From contig JAAUUM010000009.1 in assembly GCA_012031565.1 (NCBI GenBank), positions 1 to 45,967 of the forward strand: a DNA stretch of 45,967 bases. Direction: 5' to 3'. A model generated the notes under the pieces. That model did no database searches. It was not told the origin of the DNA and saw only the letters and a program-made list of their open reading frames with translations. A program made the translations under genes and the position numbers. The DNA is from Synechococcaceae cyanobacterium SM2_3_2 (GTDB lineage Bacteria; Cyanobacteriota; Cyanobacteriia; Thermostichales; Thermostichaceae). This document shows, one piece after another, positions 36,391-45,672 of this stretch. Each line of letters begins with the position of its first letter. Position 1 is the stretch's first letter.

Positions 36391-39300
36391 TTAACTTATC
36401 AGGGACAACAGTGAAACTTTAGCTTTTTGCATCACGGGATCCCATTGCTTAGGGGTGTCTTGCCGAAACAGTCTCATGGTGGGGTAATAGGGGGTGTCCT
36501 CACGTTCCAAAAGCCAACGCCAATCACAATTGTGACAAAGTAATGTCCAGGTGGGTCGTCCCAATGCGCCTGCTAAATGAACCACTGAGGTATCGACACT
36601 GATCACCAGATCCAGATGAGCAAGAATGGCTGCTGTATCGGCATAGTCTTGAACATAGGGATCCCAATTGATCACCGATATAGATCCTGGAAGTTGATCC
36701 AACTGTGAGACCTGCGGGCCTTTTTGCAGACTATGAAACTGGATCCCTTTGAGGCTCAAAAGAGGTAGCCAATCTTGGAGACGGCTAGAACGATTGTGGT
36801 CATTACCTTGGGTGGGACTACCGGCCCAACAAATGCCGACATGAAAACTCTTTTGGTTGGCATTAGGCGGTCTTATAGCTTTGGTTTTAAAGCCTTGGGG
36901 ATGATGAGAGCTTCCATTCTGAGGCTGAAAAACAAGATTGAGTTGAGATTGTAGATCTGGTCTGACAGGAGGAATCTTGAGATAAGGAACTTGATTAGGG
37001 ATCCCTTTGAGGTCAATATCCAAGCAACCTGGCAAGCTCATCATGGGTGAGTAGACTTGAAAGGATGAAAGCGGGATATCTCCAGCGTTATAGATCTGGC
37101 TAATCCCTGATACCTGCTGAAAAAGACGGGTGAGATGATGGGGACACACCACAATCAGATCTTGGCAGCGCTGCAATGCTAAAGGGATAAACCGAACGAA
37201 TTGGATCGCATCTCCTGCCCCTTGCTCGGTATGCACCAGCAGTGTCTTTTGAGAAATATCCTCTCCAGCCCAGCGAGGATGAGGGCATTTGAAGGCAGTG
37301 AATTGATTGGTTTGCCACCGCCATTCAAACTCTTTCCATCCATCCCGTAGGGATCCCAATTTCAACAGTGCCATACCTTTATTCATGTGGGCATCGGCAA
37401 AACTGGGATCCAGTTCAATGGCTTTGTCATAGAGCTGAATTGCCTCATCCAGACGATTCTGGTTGGCAAAGGTATAGCCCAAGGAATTATGTGTTCGGGC
37501 ATTGTCAGGATCCTCTTGGATCGAGATTCTTAGATGTTGTTCAGCTTCCTGCCATTGCTCAATATCGCCACAGGTTACACCCAGGTTATAGCGGGCCACT
37601 TTAATGCTGGGATCCAGCTCCAGACAGCGACGAAAATACTCAGCTGCCAGCTTCCGCTCCCCTCGTCCATGAGCTTGGATCCCTTGTTGTAGGTAAAAGT
37701 CAGGATCCTCTTTGGGGCGACAGGAGGGATCCCATTGGGCTAGAGCTTGCTGTGCCACCTGCATGGCGGGATCCAAGGCTAGGCAGCGTTTCAGTAGAGC
37801 TATGGCTTGGGCAGGATCTGATGAGGACTGAGCTTGGGCAAAAAGGTGATCGGGATTGTAATCAGTCTCAAATTTGTGCTGCAAATGTTGGAGATGAGAT
37901 TGGGTGATCTGAGCCATCTGTTGCAGGTAACCTTGCTGCTGGGGGGTGATGGGTTCTTGATAAGTATGGGGAGCAGATTGAAACTTTTTGAGCTGAAAAT
38001 CTAAATGATTACCGGGATAACGGCGATATTCGACAGTCTCTTCAGGGATCCAAATGATGCTAAAAAAGGTGGTCAGCCACGCAGCATAGGCTTGATCCTC
38101 ACCTCCATAGATGGACTGACGAAAGGGATCTTGGCTGGGAAAACCCTCAATGAACTCGTGAGCCTCGCGGCGGATGCAGAGATTCAGGGTGTGTACCTGC
38201 TTGATTTGTTCTGCCCAGTAGGGATGAAGAGGATCCTCTATTTTGATGCCTGTTTTGACAGCCGCAGGATAGCTACTAGGCAAGCGATAAATCGGATTAG
38301 CCGTGTTGGGATTAAGCGGGCGATTGAGTATTTGTAGACAAGTTAGAACATGATTGGGCAAGAATAAGTCATCGTCGTCGCAGAAGAAAATCGCCTGAGC
38401 TGTAGTTGCTGCCACTCCTCGATTACGAGTTGTTGCTAGTCCTTGATTCTCCTCTTGCCGAACGATCTTAACCCACGGTTTAGTACTGGCCCATTCTTGT
38501 AGTCGAGTCCAAGTTTGATCGGTGGAAGCATCATCCACAATCACAATTTCATGCCGCATCCGCTCGGAGTAAGGATACTTTTGATAAAAGAAGTCGATGC
38601 TAGCTTGAATACTCTGTAGCGTTCGTTCTAGAATTTCCCAGCCCTTTCGCTCAACATTAAAGACAGGCACCACCACAGCAAAATGAGTCACCATCGGCTC
38701 TGGGTCTTGATCCCCACAATCGGGTCGAAATAGAGGAGCAGGATCCCCAGTCGCCATCTGTTGCAAAGCCTCATCCGGCAAGACATAGGAGGTGCCCAAT
38801 AGCCTCTCTTGTTCATCATCATTAAATCTGGGATCCCCCAAGACCTCTGGGAAGCGGGTGTTGGGCAAAACCTGCACCGCAAAGATCTCCTCTACCCCTT
38901 CTTCAAAGCGCAAGAATCCCAAGGTCTGACCACTCTCGATATTGACCACCCAAACCCCACAGATCCGCTCGGTCAGTTTTTGGGTAATCGGGATCCCGCT
39001 AAACACCGCCGACTCCCGCACCTTCGAGAGGCCAATAAAAGCAATCGGCCCACAGAAATCAATGCCCCGCGTGAAACCCGGCATCTCCGCCACCGGCTGC
39101 CAAGTGCCCTGCTGGAGATCCACCCGCGCCAAAGTGCCTTGGCCTGACTCCAAGACCCACAGCTGATCCCGATACCAGCGGGGAGAATGGGGCATCGACA
39201 ACCCCCGCACCAGGATCCGGTTAGAGGTGATATCCATCAACAGGCCGCCATTGGCCTTATTCGTCCGCCAGCCCCCAGCGGTATCCGTCTCTCCCAGCGC

Positions 39301-39822
39301 CGTTACAAAACGAGGGATCCCGTCCACCATCGCCAACCCATTCAGGTGACATCGATCCGTCAGATCATAGGCACTGACAAAAGGAGGTCGCCAGCGAGGC
39401 ACAAAGCTATGGTCAGCATCCAACGTGCAGAGGCAAGAAAAGCGGGTATTGAGAAACCACAGCCCCTCTCGCCCATAGGCCATCTCATGAATATCAATAT
39501 CGCCAGTGATATGGGTGGCACGGGGAATAAAACAGGCATCATGCTTGCCAGGGGGATCCAACTTTTGCCCCACCGCTGGACTATTGCGATGCTCCCAGAT
39601 CTGGTGGGCACAGCCAACCGCCAGCTTATTGCCCTCCACCGCCAACCCCATCGGCTTTTGAAACACTCGAAAATGGGTATTGAGCTGTGCTCCATCTGCC
39701 CGTACCACAATCAGCTTGCCCGCCTGATAGGTGGACACCAGCAGCGAGACCCCCAACTGATTCAGGATCTGGGGCAGATTGGTGGTGTGAACACTGCGAA
39801 GATTGCTGCTGATGGGATCCAT
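36391..39822 (-). CDS. TIGR03032-like / GT2 / TPR / GT9-like multidomain fusion
   Basis: 1143 aa: LVSTYQAGKLIVVRADGAQLNTHFRVFQKPMGLAVEGNKLAVGC; VVVPVFNVERKGWEILERTLQSI..IVIVDDASTDQTWTRLQE; TPR LDPSIKVARYNLGVTCGDIEQWQEAEQHLR; C-term HTEQGAGDAIQFVRFIPL and LAHLDLVISVDTSVVHLAGALGRPTWTLL. Confidence 0.9.
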   Translation of the reverse strand: MDPISSNLRSVHTTNLPQILNQLGVSLLVSTYQAGKLIVVRADGAQLNTHFRVFQKPMGLAVEGNKLAVGCAHQIWEHRNSPAVGQKLDPPGKHDACFIPRATHITGDIDIHEMAYGREGLWFLNTRFSCLCTLDADHSFVPRWRPPFVSAYDLTDRCHLNGLAMVDGIPRFVTALGETDTAGGWRTNKANGGLLMDITSNRILVRGLSMPHSPRWYRDQLWVLESGQGTLARVDLQQGTWQPVAEMPGFTRGIDFCGPIAFIGLSKVRESAVFSGIPITQKLTERICGVWVVNIESGQTLGFLRFEEGVEEIFAVQVLPNTRFPEVLGDPRFNDDEQERLLGTSYVLPDEALQQMATGDPAPLFRPDCGDQDPEPMVTHFAVVVPVFNVERKGWEILERTLQSIQASIDFFYQKYPYSERMRHEIVIVDDASTDQTWTRLQEWASTKPWVKIVRQEENQGLATTRNRGVAATTAQAIFFCDDDDLFLPNHVLTCLQILNRPLNPNTANPIYRLPSSYPAAVKTGIKIEDPLHPYWAEQIKQVHTLNLCIRREAHEFIEGFPSQDPFRQSIYGGEDQAYAAWLTTFFSIIWIPEETVEYRRYPGNHLDFQLKKFQSAPHTYQEPITPQQQGYLQQMAQITQSHLQHLQHKFETDYNPDHLFAQAQSSSDPAQAIALLKRCLALDPAMQVAQQALAQWDPSCRPKEDPDFYLQQGIQAHGRGERKLAAEYFRRCLELDPSIKVARYNLGVTCGDIEQWQEAEQHLRISIQEDPDNARTHNSLGYTFANQNRLDEAIQLYDKAIELDPSFADAHMNKGMALLKLGSLRDGWKEFEWRWQTNQFTAFKCPHPRWAGEDISQKTLLVHTEQGAGDAIQFVRFIPLALQRCQDLIVVCPHHLTRLFQQVSGISQIYNAGDIPLSSFQVYSPMMSLPGCLDIDLKGIPNQVPYLKIPPVRPDLQSQLNLVFQPQNGSSHHPQGFKTKAIRPPNANQKSFHVGICWAGSPTQGNDHNRSSRLQDWLPLLSLKGIQFHSLQKGPQVSQLDQLPGSISVINWDPYVQDYADTAAILAHLDLVISVDTSVVHLAGALGRPTWTLLCHNCDWRWLLEREDTPYYPTMRLFRQDTPKQWDPVMQKAKVSLLSLIS

Positions 39823-39952
39823 GACTGGAGAACTTGAGAGACTGTCGCTTTACTGTAAAGGATCCCCCCATTTGGTGGGATGGGGATCCCAAATTGAAGC
39901 TGTAAAATTGTGGAACGTTGGCTATTCCCAACAAAGTCATTCCAGCCTTTCG

Positions 39953-39986
39953 TTGTTCCTGGATTAGCCTTGTTGCTGGATTAGCC
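39953..39986. repeat. 17-bp tandem duplication (ttgttSctggattagcc x2, one mismatch)
   Basis: ttgttcctggattagcc then ttgttgctggattagcc. Confidence 0.85.
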
Positions 39987-40017
39987 TTCTCGCCCTGTCC
40001 CCAAGGTTTTGATCGGC

Positions 40018-40218
40018 ATGAATCTCCTCCCTCACCCCCAGCATCGCCCCCTACCTGCGGGATCCCTGGTTCAGTGGCGGGAACGTCAGCGCCAGATGAC
40101 TCAAACTTGGCAATGGATGATGGTCGCTCACCACACCGTTTCGGGACGCATGATGGTGAGAGGACTGCTGGCCATTTCAGGTGCTTTAATGCTCTGGGAT
40201 TCGACCCTGCTGGGGTAA
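40018..40218 (+). CDS. Small hypothetical protein with C-terminal hydrophobic segment
   Basis: MNLLPHPQHRPLPAGSLVQWRERQRQMTQTWQWMMVAHHTVSGRMMVRGLLAISGALMLWDSTLLG; no family recognised. Confidence 0.4.
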   Translation: MNLLPHPQHRPLPAGSLVQWRERQRQMTQTWQWMMVAHHTVSGRMMVRGLLAISGALMLWDSTLLG

Positions 40219-40291
40219 GTTTACAAGCTAAGATTTAGCCTACCCGGTTCAGACCTGTTACTCAGCCTGCCGATCATTCAGCTTATCGGGA

Positions 40292-40600
40292 TTATTCTGG
40301 CTCTACCGGGATCCCCATTTCTTGCTCCCATTGGTCAGGCAATAGCGTATGAAGGCTAAGGGCATGAATGGTCTGTCCGATCTCGTTAGCCAAGGCATCA
40401 TAGACCAGCCGATGCCTTTGCAGGGTCAACCGCCCAACAAATAAGCCCGAAGCCACCCAGACGGTATAGTGTCCCCCGGAACTGAGGGGATCCTTGCGGC
40501 CAGCATGACCAGCATGGCGGTGAGAATCATCCTGCACCTTGACTGCTGTCGCTTCCAACTTGTCTATTAAGACCGTTCGGATCCGCTCTGCAATGTTCAT
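40292..40600 (-). CDS. BolA family protein
   Basis: MNIAERIRTVLIDKLEATAVKVQDDSHRHAGH...GRLTLQRHRLVYDALANEIGQTIHALSLHTLLPDQW. Confidence 0.92.
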   Translation of the reverse strand: MNIAERIRTVLIDKLEATAVKVQDDSHRHAGHAGRKDPLSSGGHYTVWVASGLFVGRLTLQRHRLVYDALANEIGQTIHALSLHTLLPDQWEQEMGIPVEPE

Positions 40601-40646
40601 GGGGTCGAGAAGAGGCTATAGCTGTAGGGTAGCTGTAGGGCGAGAA

Positions 40647-40979
40647 CTAGGCCAGAGATTGGGCCATAGCCTGCTTCACCAAGGGTTCTAGCTCACCCCG
40701 TTGGTGCATTTCGAGAATAATATCGCAGCCACCAACGAACTCCCCTTGAATATAGACTTGGGGAATGGTCGGCCAGTTAGAAAAGGCTTTGATGCCCTGA
40801 CGAACATCGGCATCTTCCAGTACATTGACCGAGCCGTAGGCATAGCCAAACTGATCAAATGTCCGCACCACCGCGTTGGAAAACCCACACATTGGCATCT
40901 CAGGGGTGCCTTTCATATAGATCAAAATCGGGTTTTGGCGAATCTGATCGCGGATTCTATCTTCAATCAAAGGATCCAT
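40647..40979 (-). CDS. grxD: Grx4-family monothiol glutaredoxin
   Basis: PILIYMKGTPEMPMCGFSNAVVRTFDQFG; FSNWPTIPQVYIQGEFVGGCDIILEMHQRGELEPL. Active site CGFS. Confidence 0.95.
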   Translation of the reverse strand: MDPLIEDRIRDQIRQNPILIYMKGTPEMPMCGFSNAVVRTFDQFGYAYGSVNVLEDADVRQGIKAFSNWPTIPQVYIQGEFVGGCDIILEMHQRGELEPLVKQAMAQSLA

Positions 40980-41153
40980 TGGGGGCGCACTCCTGTCCTA
41001 ATCACTTGGGATTGCAAATGTGGAATTGCAAATTAGCATTGTTTCATTGTGGCCTAAGTTTGGGGTGCTGAGAGGAAATGATCTCAACACCCTCATCCGA
41101 TTGAGTCGCTGGACGCTGGACTGACAAGCTCTTGACAAGCTCTGGAGCGAGCG

Positions 41154-42416
41154 TTAGCTCTCAGGCAACGCGGCCAATTCCACAGGGATCCTCAAGGTTT
41201 GGCCTTGTCTTTGCAGCTCCAGCTCCAAGGATTGGTCGATGGGGCTGCTTTCCACTAATCGCTGCACCTGAGTTGATTCCGTCACCTCTTCTCCATTGAT
41301 GGCGGTGATCACATCCCCCATCTGCAACCCAGCTCTCAGGGCAGGTGAGTCCGGTTGAATCGCCACCACCACCACCCCTCTTGTCTCCTCAATGGTGAAG
41401 TCGGTGTTGGGATCCGCATTCAAATCGCGGGCCACATTAGGCGTCAGGGTCACCATCTGGATCCCGAGGTAAGCCCGTTCCACCCGTCCAGTGGCAATCA
41501 GTTGATCGGCAATCTCCCGAACTCTGTTAATCGGGATCGAGAATCCCAGCCCTTGAGCACCGCGAATGATGGCGGTATTGACCCCCACCACCTCGCCGTT
41601 GGCATTCATCAAGGGGCCACCAGAATTGCCCGGATTAATGGCCGCATCGGTTTGGATAAATTCCACCCGACGGTCAGCCCCCGCCCGGATTTCGCCACTA
41701 GAGCGACCTGTGGCACTGACGATCCCAACGGTGACAGAGTTGTCAAGCCCGAGCGGGTTGCCGATGGCGATCACCCATTCCCCAGGCCGCAACAGGTCAG
41801 AATCTCCCAGCGAGACCGCCGGTAGAGCAGAAGCATCGATCTGAACCACCGCCACATCCGTCAACAAATCGGTGCCGATCACGCGCCCCTCAAACTCGCG
41901 GCCATCCCGCAGGGTAACCAGAACCTGATCTGCGCCGTCGATGACGTGGGCATTGGTGATAATCTTGCCGTCTTCACTCAGAATGAACCCAGACCCGGAT
42001 CCCTGTTGTTCTCGCTCAGGCATCGGAGGCATTTGCCCAAAGAAATTGCGGAAAAACGGATCCTCAAAGTCCGGTTGAGCGCGGTTGGCTAGGTTACGAG
42101 ACGTGTCGATCCTTACCACTGAGGGGCCAACTTGATCCACCACGTCCGTGATGAAGTTTTGGGTGCCGGGGAGAGGTTGGGCCGGAGCCGACTGGGCCAC
42201 CAGCTGCGGGGATGCCTCAGATTGAGCCGGGGATCCTAACAAAGCCCACGTGCCCAGAGCGGATCCACTGGCGGCCACCAGCATCAATGCCACCGCTTGA
42301 GCCACTGATAACAATCGTCCAGATTGGGGAGCCGGGTTAGAAGGAGGGATATCTGGCATCATTGTGGTTCCTTGAGGTGAAGAGAGTGGGATGGAAGAAT
42401 GAATTGTTTTGCCCAT
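41154..42416 (-). CDS. HtrA/HhoA-type trypsin-like serine protease with PDZ domain
   Basis: GSGSGFILSEDGKIITNAHVIDGADQVLVTL, TDAAINPGNSGGPLMNANGEVVGVNTAII, PDZ GDVITAINGEEV. Confidence 0.95.
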   Translation of the reverse strand: MGKTIHSSIPLSSPQGTTMMPDIPPSNPAPQSGRLLSVAQAVALMLVAASGSALGTWALLGSPAQSEASPQLVAQSAPAQPLPGTQNFITDVVDQVGPSVVRIDTSRNLANRAQPDFEDPFFRNFFGQMPPMPEREQQGSGSGFILSEDGKIITNAHVIDGADQVLVTLRDGREFEGRVIGTDLLTDVAVVQIDASALPAVSLGDSDLLRPGEWVIAIGNPLGLDNSVTVGIVSATGRSSGEIRAGADRRVEFIQTDAAINPGNSGGPLMNANGEVVGVNTAIIRGAQGLGFSIPINRVREIADQLIATGRVERAYLGIQMVTLTPNVARDLNADPNTDFTIEETRGVVVVAIQPDSPALRAGLQMGDVITAINGEEVTESTQVQRLVESSPIDQSLELELQRQGQTLRIPVELAALPES

Positions 42417-42756
42417 CCTGGCACTGCTGCCCCGATCAGAAAAGGGGGATCCCTGGACATTTTGAGGGGGGATCCCCGGCTTTTGGCGGTAGGTTAGGGG
42501 AGATGCCTTCGATCAAGCGCCCCTGTCTTGAACATTTTGAACTTTTAGACAAAAGTGTCCTGCCTTTACCCGTTATCTCAAGGAGAGTGTCAAACTGGAG
42601 AAAAGACCTCCCCGAGATCTTGTGCTCCGATCCACGGATAACTCCATTGTGATTGTCAGCAATAAAGGTTGAGTCTCAGGATTTCCATCGTCACGATGAT
42701 CCATAGATGATTCATAAGCCGATCAAGGGGAAGTTATCAGCCCCTTTTCTTTCTCG

Positions 42757-42784
42757 TTGAGTCCCCAAGGTTGAGTCCCCAAGG
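42757..42784. repeat. 14-bp tandem duplication (ttgagtccccaagg x2)
   Basis: Two perfect adjacent copies. Confidence 0.9.
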
Positions 42785-42859
42785 GTTAACTCCAGAGGAA
42801 ATCGGAGAAAAATGGGAGAAAGATAAGTGGCAGTCCCCTTGAGCTAGGAGTACAAGCAG

Positions 42860-44158
42860 ATGCAAAGTGGTTGGCGGGTCGGGAAACTGTTTGGGATCCC
42901 TATCTTTTTGGATTATTCCTGGTTTGCCATTGCGGCTCTGATCACTCTGTTCTATGCGGTGGCTTTGGCGGAGCAGTTCCCTGAGATGACGCAGGGGATG
43001 GCAGCTTTCTGGGGGGTCTTGGCCTCAGCAGGACTGTTTGCCTCCATCTTGATGCACGAGATTTGCCACAGTGTCGTGGCTCTGGCCCACGGGCTGAAAG
43101 TGCGTTCGGTCACGTTGTTTGTCTTTGGGGGAGTGGCCAACATCGAACGAGAGGCTCCCACTGCCGCATCTGCTTTTTGGGTCGCTTTGGCGGGGCCAGC
43201 CTTCAACCTCAGTCTCTTTGCCCTGCTCAATCTGTTGCTACTCAGTGGCTGGATTGCGGAGGAAACCCCCGTACATCAGATTGTCCTGCTTTTGGCTGAT
43301 CTCAACTTGTTTGTCGGCATCTTTAACCTATTGCCGGGATTACCCCTAGATGGTGGCCAGATCTTGCGGGCCCTTGTTTGGGGCATCACCGGCGATAAAG
43401 CCAAAGGGATCCTGTGGGCCTCGCGGTCGGGGCAGTGGTTGGGCATGGGCTTAATTGGGTTAGGGATCCTGTCTTTCTTGCAGGGGCTGCCCGGTGGGCT
43501 GTGGATCGCGCTGGTGGGCTGGTTCATCTTGGGCAATGCCCGCATGTTCGCTCAGGCCAATCGCCAACAGGAAGCGTTGGAGTCCCTCAAGGCAGGGGAT
43601 GCCATGAGCCGCCGTTTTCGGGTCTTGGATCTATCAATGACGGTGCGAGAGTTTGTCGATCGCTTTATGATCAGCACCAGCGCCCTCTTTTCAGGATCCA
43701 CGCCGTCCACCAAAGAAGGTGCCCCTGTCGAGCCCCCCGAGATCTTTTTTGCCGAAGCCGATGGCCGCTACAAGGGCATGATCCGACCCGATTTGATCAG
43801 TGGCATTGAGCGCAGCCAATGGGAACAAATCACTCTTGAGGCCATTTTGCGACCGATGACCGACTTGCAGGGGGTGCGAGAGGATGCTCCCCTCAAGCAG
43901 GCGGTATTGTTGATGCAGCATAACCAAGCCACCCAGATTCCGGTTTTCACCCCTACGGGTGCCATTGCGGGGTTGATCGATAAAGGGGATGTGGTTGCCG
44001 CCCTCGGCAAAAAAATGGGTTTAAAGGTGCCAGTAGAGCTATTGCAGCAGATTCGTTCCCGCGAGGACTTCCCCCCCGGTCTCAAAATCCAAGAGCCGTT
44101 GGATCCCGCTATGGTGGTGGGCAAACCTGTAGACCTGAAGCCCGATCCTGATGCTTAG
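42860..44158 (+). CDS. Site-2 protease family (M50) metalloprotease with CBS domains
   Basis: ILMHEICHSVVALAHGLKVRSVTLFVFGG (HExxH) and LLPGLPLDGGQILRALVWG; CBS-like C-terminal half. Confidence 0.93.
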   Translation: MQSGWRVGKLFGIPIFLDYSWFAIAALITLFYAVALAEQFPEMTQGMAAFWGVLASAGLFASILMHEICHSVVALAHGLKVRSVTLFVFGGVANIEREAPTAASAFWVALAGPAFNLSLFALLNLLLLSGWIAEETPVHQIVLLLADLNLFVGIFNLLPGLPLDGGQILRALVWGITGDKAKGILWASRSGQWLGMGLIGLGILSFLQGLPGGLWIALVGWFILGNARMFAQANRQQEALESLKAGDAMSRRFRVLDLSMTVREFVDRFMISTSALFSGSTPSTKEGAPVEPPEIFFAEADGRYKGMIRPDLISGIERSQWEQITLEAILRPMTDLQGVREDAPLKQAVLLMQHNQATQIPVFTPTGAIAGLIDKGDVVAALGKKMGLKVPVELLQQIRSREDFPPGLKIQEPLDPAMVVGKPVDLKPDPDA

Positions 44159-44197
44159 CCAGTCTTTATGGCGGAAATTCCCGCGAGGAAGTAACCG

Positions 44198-45214
44198 CTA
44201 GAGTCGATTGCCTCGCTGCCGCAGGAGGGGCGAAAGATCGCTTTCGTCGTAGATGTCTCCCACCAGTTCCTCTAACAAATCCTCCAAGGTGATCAATCCA
44301 GTCGTGCCGCCGAACTCATCCACCACGATGACCAGATGTTGTCGAGAGCGCAGCATATCCTTCATCAAGGGGCCAATTCGCTTGGTGTCTGGCACAAAAA
44401 TGGGCGGATTCATCACCTCTCCCAGTGGCCGATCTCCCTCTTTTCTAAGCTGATGGAGCGCCTGTTTGAGGTGGATGATGCCGACAATCTCGTCTTTGGA
44501 GTCCTCCTGCACTGGGATGCGCGAGTAACCGGTGGCCAGACACAGCTCCACCACATCCCCCAGGGTTTTCTCATGAGAGATTGTTTCCATCCTGACCCGG
44601 GGCTTGGCCACATCTCGGGCGGTGAGGCGATCCAATGACAGGGTACCCCGCAACAGTCGCCGTTTCTGCCAGTCCAGCAGACCCCGCTGCCCCAACATTT
44701 CGATCAGCATTTCTAGATCCCGCAGCGAGGCTTCAGAGGAGATCGGAGCCAACTGCATCAGACTGAAAAGTCGCTGCACCAAATTCTCGAACAACATCAC
44801 AAATGGATGCAGAATGACCGAGAGCCAATAGATGGGGGCCACTGTCCATTGGAAAACCTGGATCGGACGGCTTACAGCAAACGACTTGGGCATGATCTCC
44901 CCAAAGAGCAAGACCATGAGGGTGGTGGGGGCGGTCGCAATTAAGCCGCCTAATTCGGGCCCAAACAAATCGATGAAGAGGCTGGTGGCTAAGGCCGCTG
45001 TGCCGATATTGATAAAGTTATTGCCTAATAACAGGGTGGTAATAAATCGCGACCGACGGTTTCGCACCAACAGATAGAGACCTTTGGGATCCCCTTCTTC
45101 CTCGATCAGGTTATTGAGTTTGAGTTCGTCCATCGTGGTGATGGCTGTTTCTGCTGACGAAAACAAGGCTGAGAGAGCCAGCAGAACCACAAACATGAAC
45201 AGGATCCCGATCAT
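44198..45214 (-). CDS. CNNM/hemolysin-C-type transmembrane CBS protein
   Basis: LFSSAETAITTMDELKLNNLIEEEGD, VRMETISHEKTLGDVVELCLATGYSRIPVQEDSKDEIVGIIHLK, VDEFGGTTGLITLEDLLEELVGDIYDE. Confidence 0.93.
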   Translation of the reverse strand: MIGILFMFVVLLALSALFSSAETAITTMDELKLNNLIEEEGDPKGLYLLVRNRRSRFITTLLLGNNFINIGTAALATSLFIDLFGPELGGLIATAPTTLMVLLFGEIMPKSFAVSRPIQVFQWTVAPIYWLSVILHPFVMLFENLVQRLFSLMQLAPISSEASLRDLEMLIEMLGQRGLLDWQKRRLLRGTLSLDRLTARDVAKPRVRMETISHEKTLGDVVELCLATGYSRIPVQEDSKDEIVGIIHLKQALHQLRKEGDRPLGEVMNPPIFVPDTKRIGPLMKDMLRSRQHLVIVVDEFGGTTGLITLEDLLEELVGDIYDESDLSPLLRQRGNRL

Positions 45215-45305
45215 AAAAACCTGTTACCTCGGTGGCCTCTAGAGTGGCATAAATGGCCCCAGCAGCCTGAGCTTTCAGATTCTTGTGGTCTATTTCTTTG
45301 CCGTT

Positions 45306-45335
45306 GCTATTTTTGTTGATGCTATTTTTGTTGAT
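45306..45335. repeat. 15-bp tandem duplication (gctatttttgttgat x2)
   Basis: Two perfect adjacent copies; a 12-bp pair (cagtcagatcat/cagtcagatcaa) follows at 45394-45417. Confidence 0.92.
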
Positions 45336-45672
45336 ACCAATCCAGCACTTTATCGAGCCCTGTAAAGAATCACAGAATAAAGTTGTGATGAGTCAGTCAG
45401 ATCATCAGTCAGATCAAAAGAGGGAAACGGGACTGTCCGTGTTTCGTCCGCGCTTCCCTCTCCTGATGTCCACTCCTCACCTGTAGGGGATTGTAGACCA
45501 TCTCGGGGGGGGCGACAAGCTACCACTGGCGGCGTTTATCAGCATCCTGATTGCTAACCGCCAACAAGGATCCAGGTGCAGCAGATCAGGAAGACGCCTG
45601 AGGTACATTTTTGAGACAGGGCTATGCGAGAGAGTCAATTAGGATGAGGGAGAACCCTTGCACTCGTCCCTC

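Noticed and set aside
39187-39837. 216-aa plus-strand ORF opposite the 1143-aa fusion protein
   Set aside because: Antisense to a strongly supported coding frame; rich in R, H, Q and P as typical for shadow ORFs.
40292-40979. Glutaredoxin plus BolA gene pair as a novel system
   Set aside because: Grx4-BolA pairing is a well-established Fe-S/redox partnership and a common gene neighbourhood.
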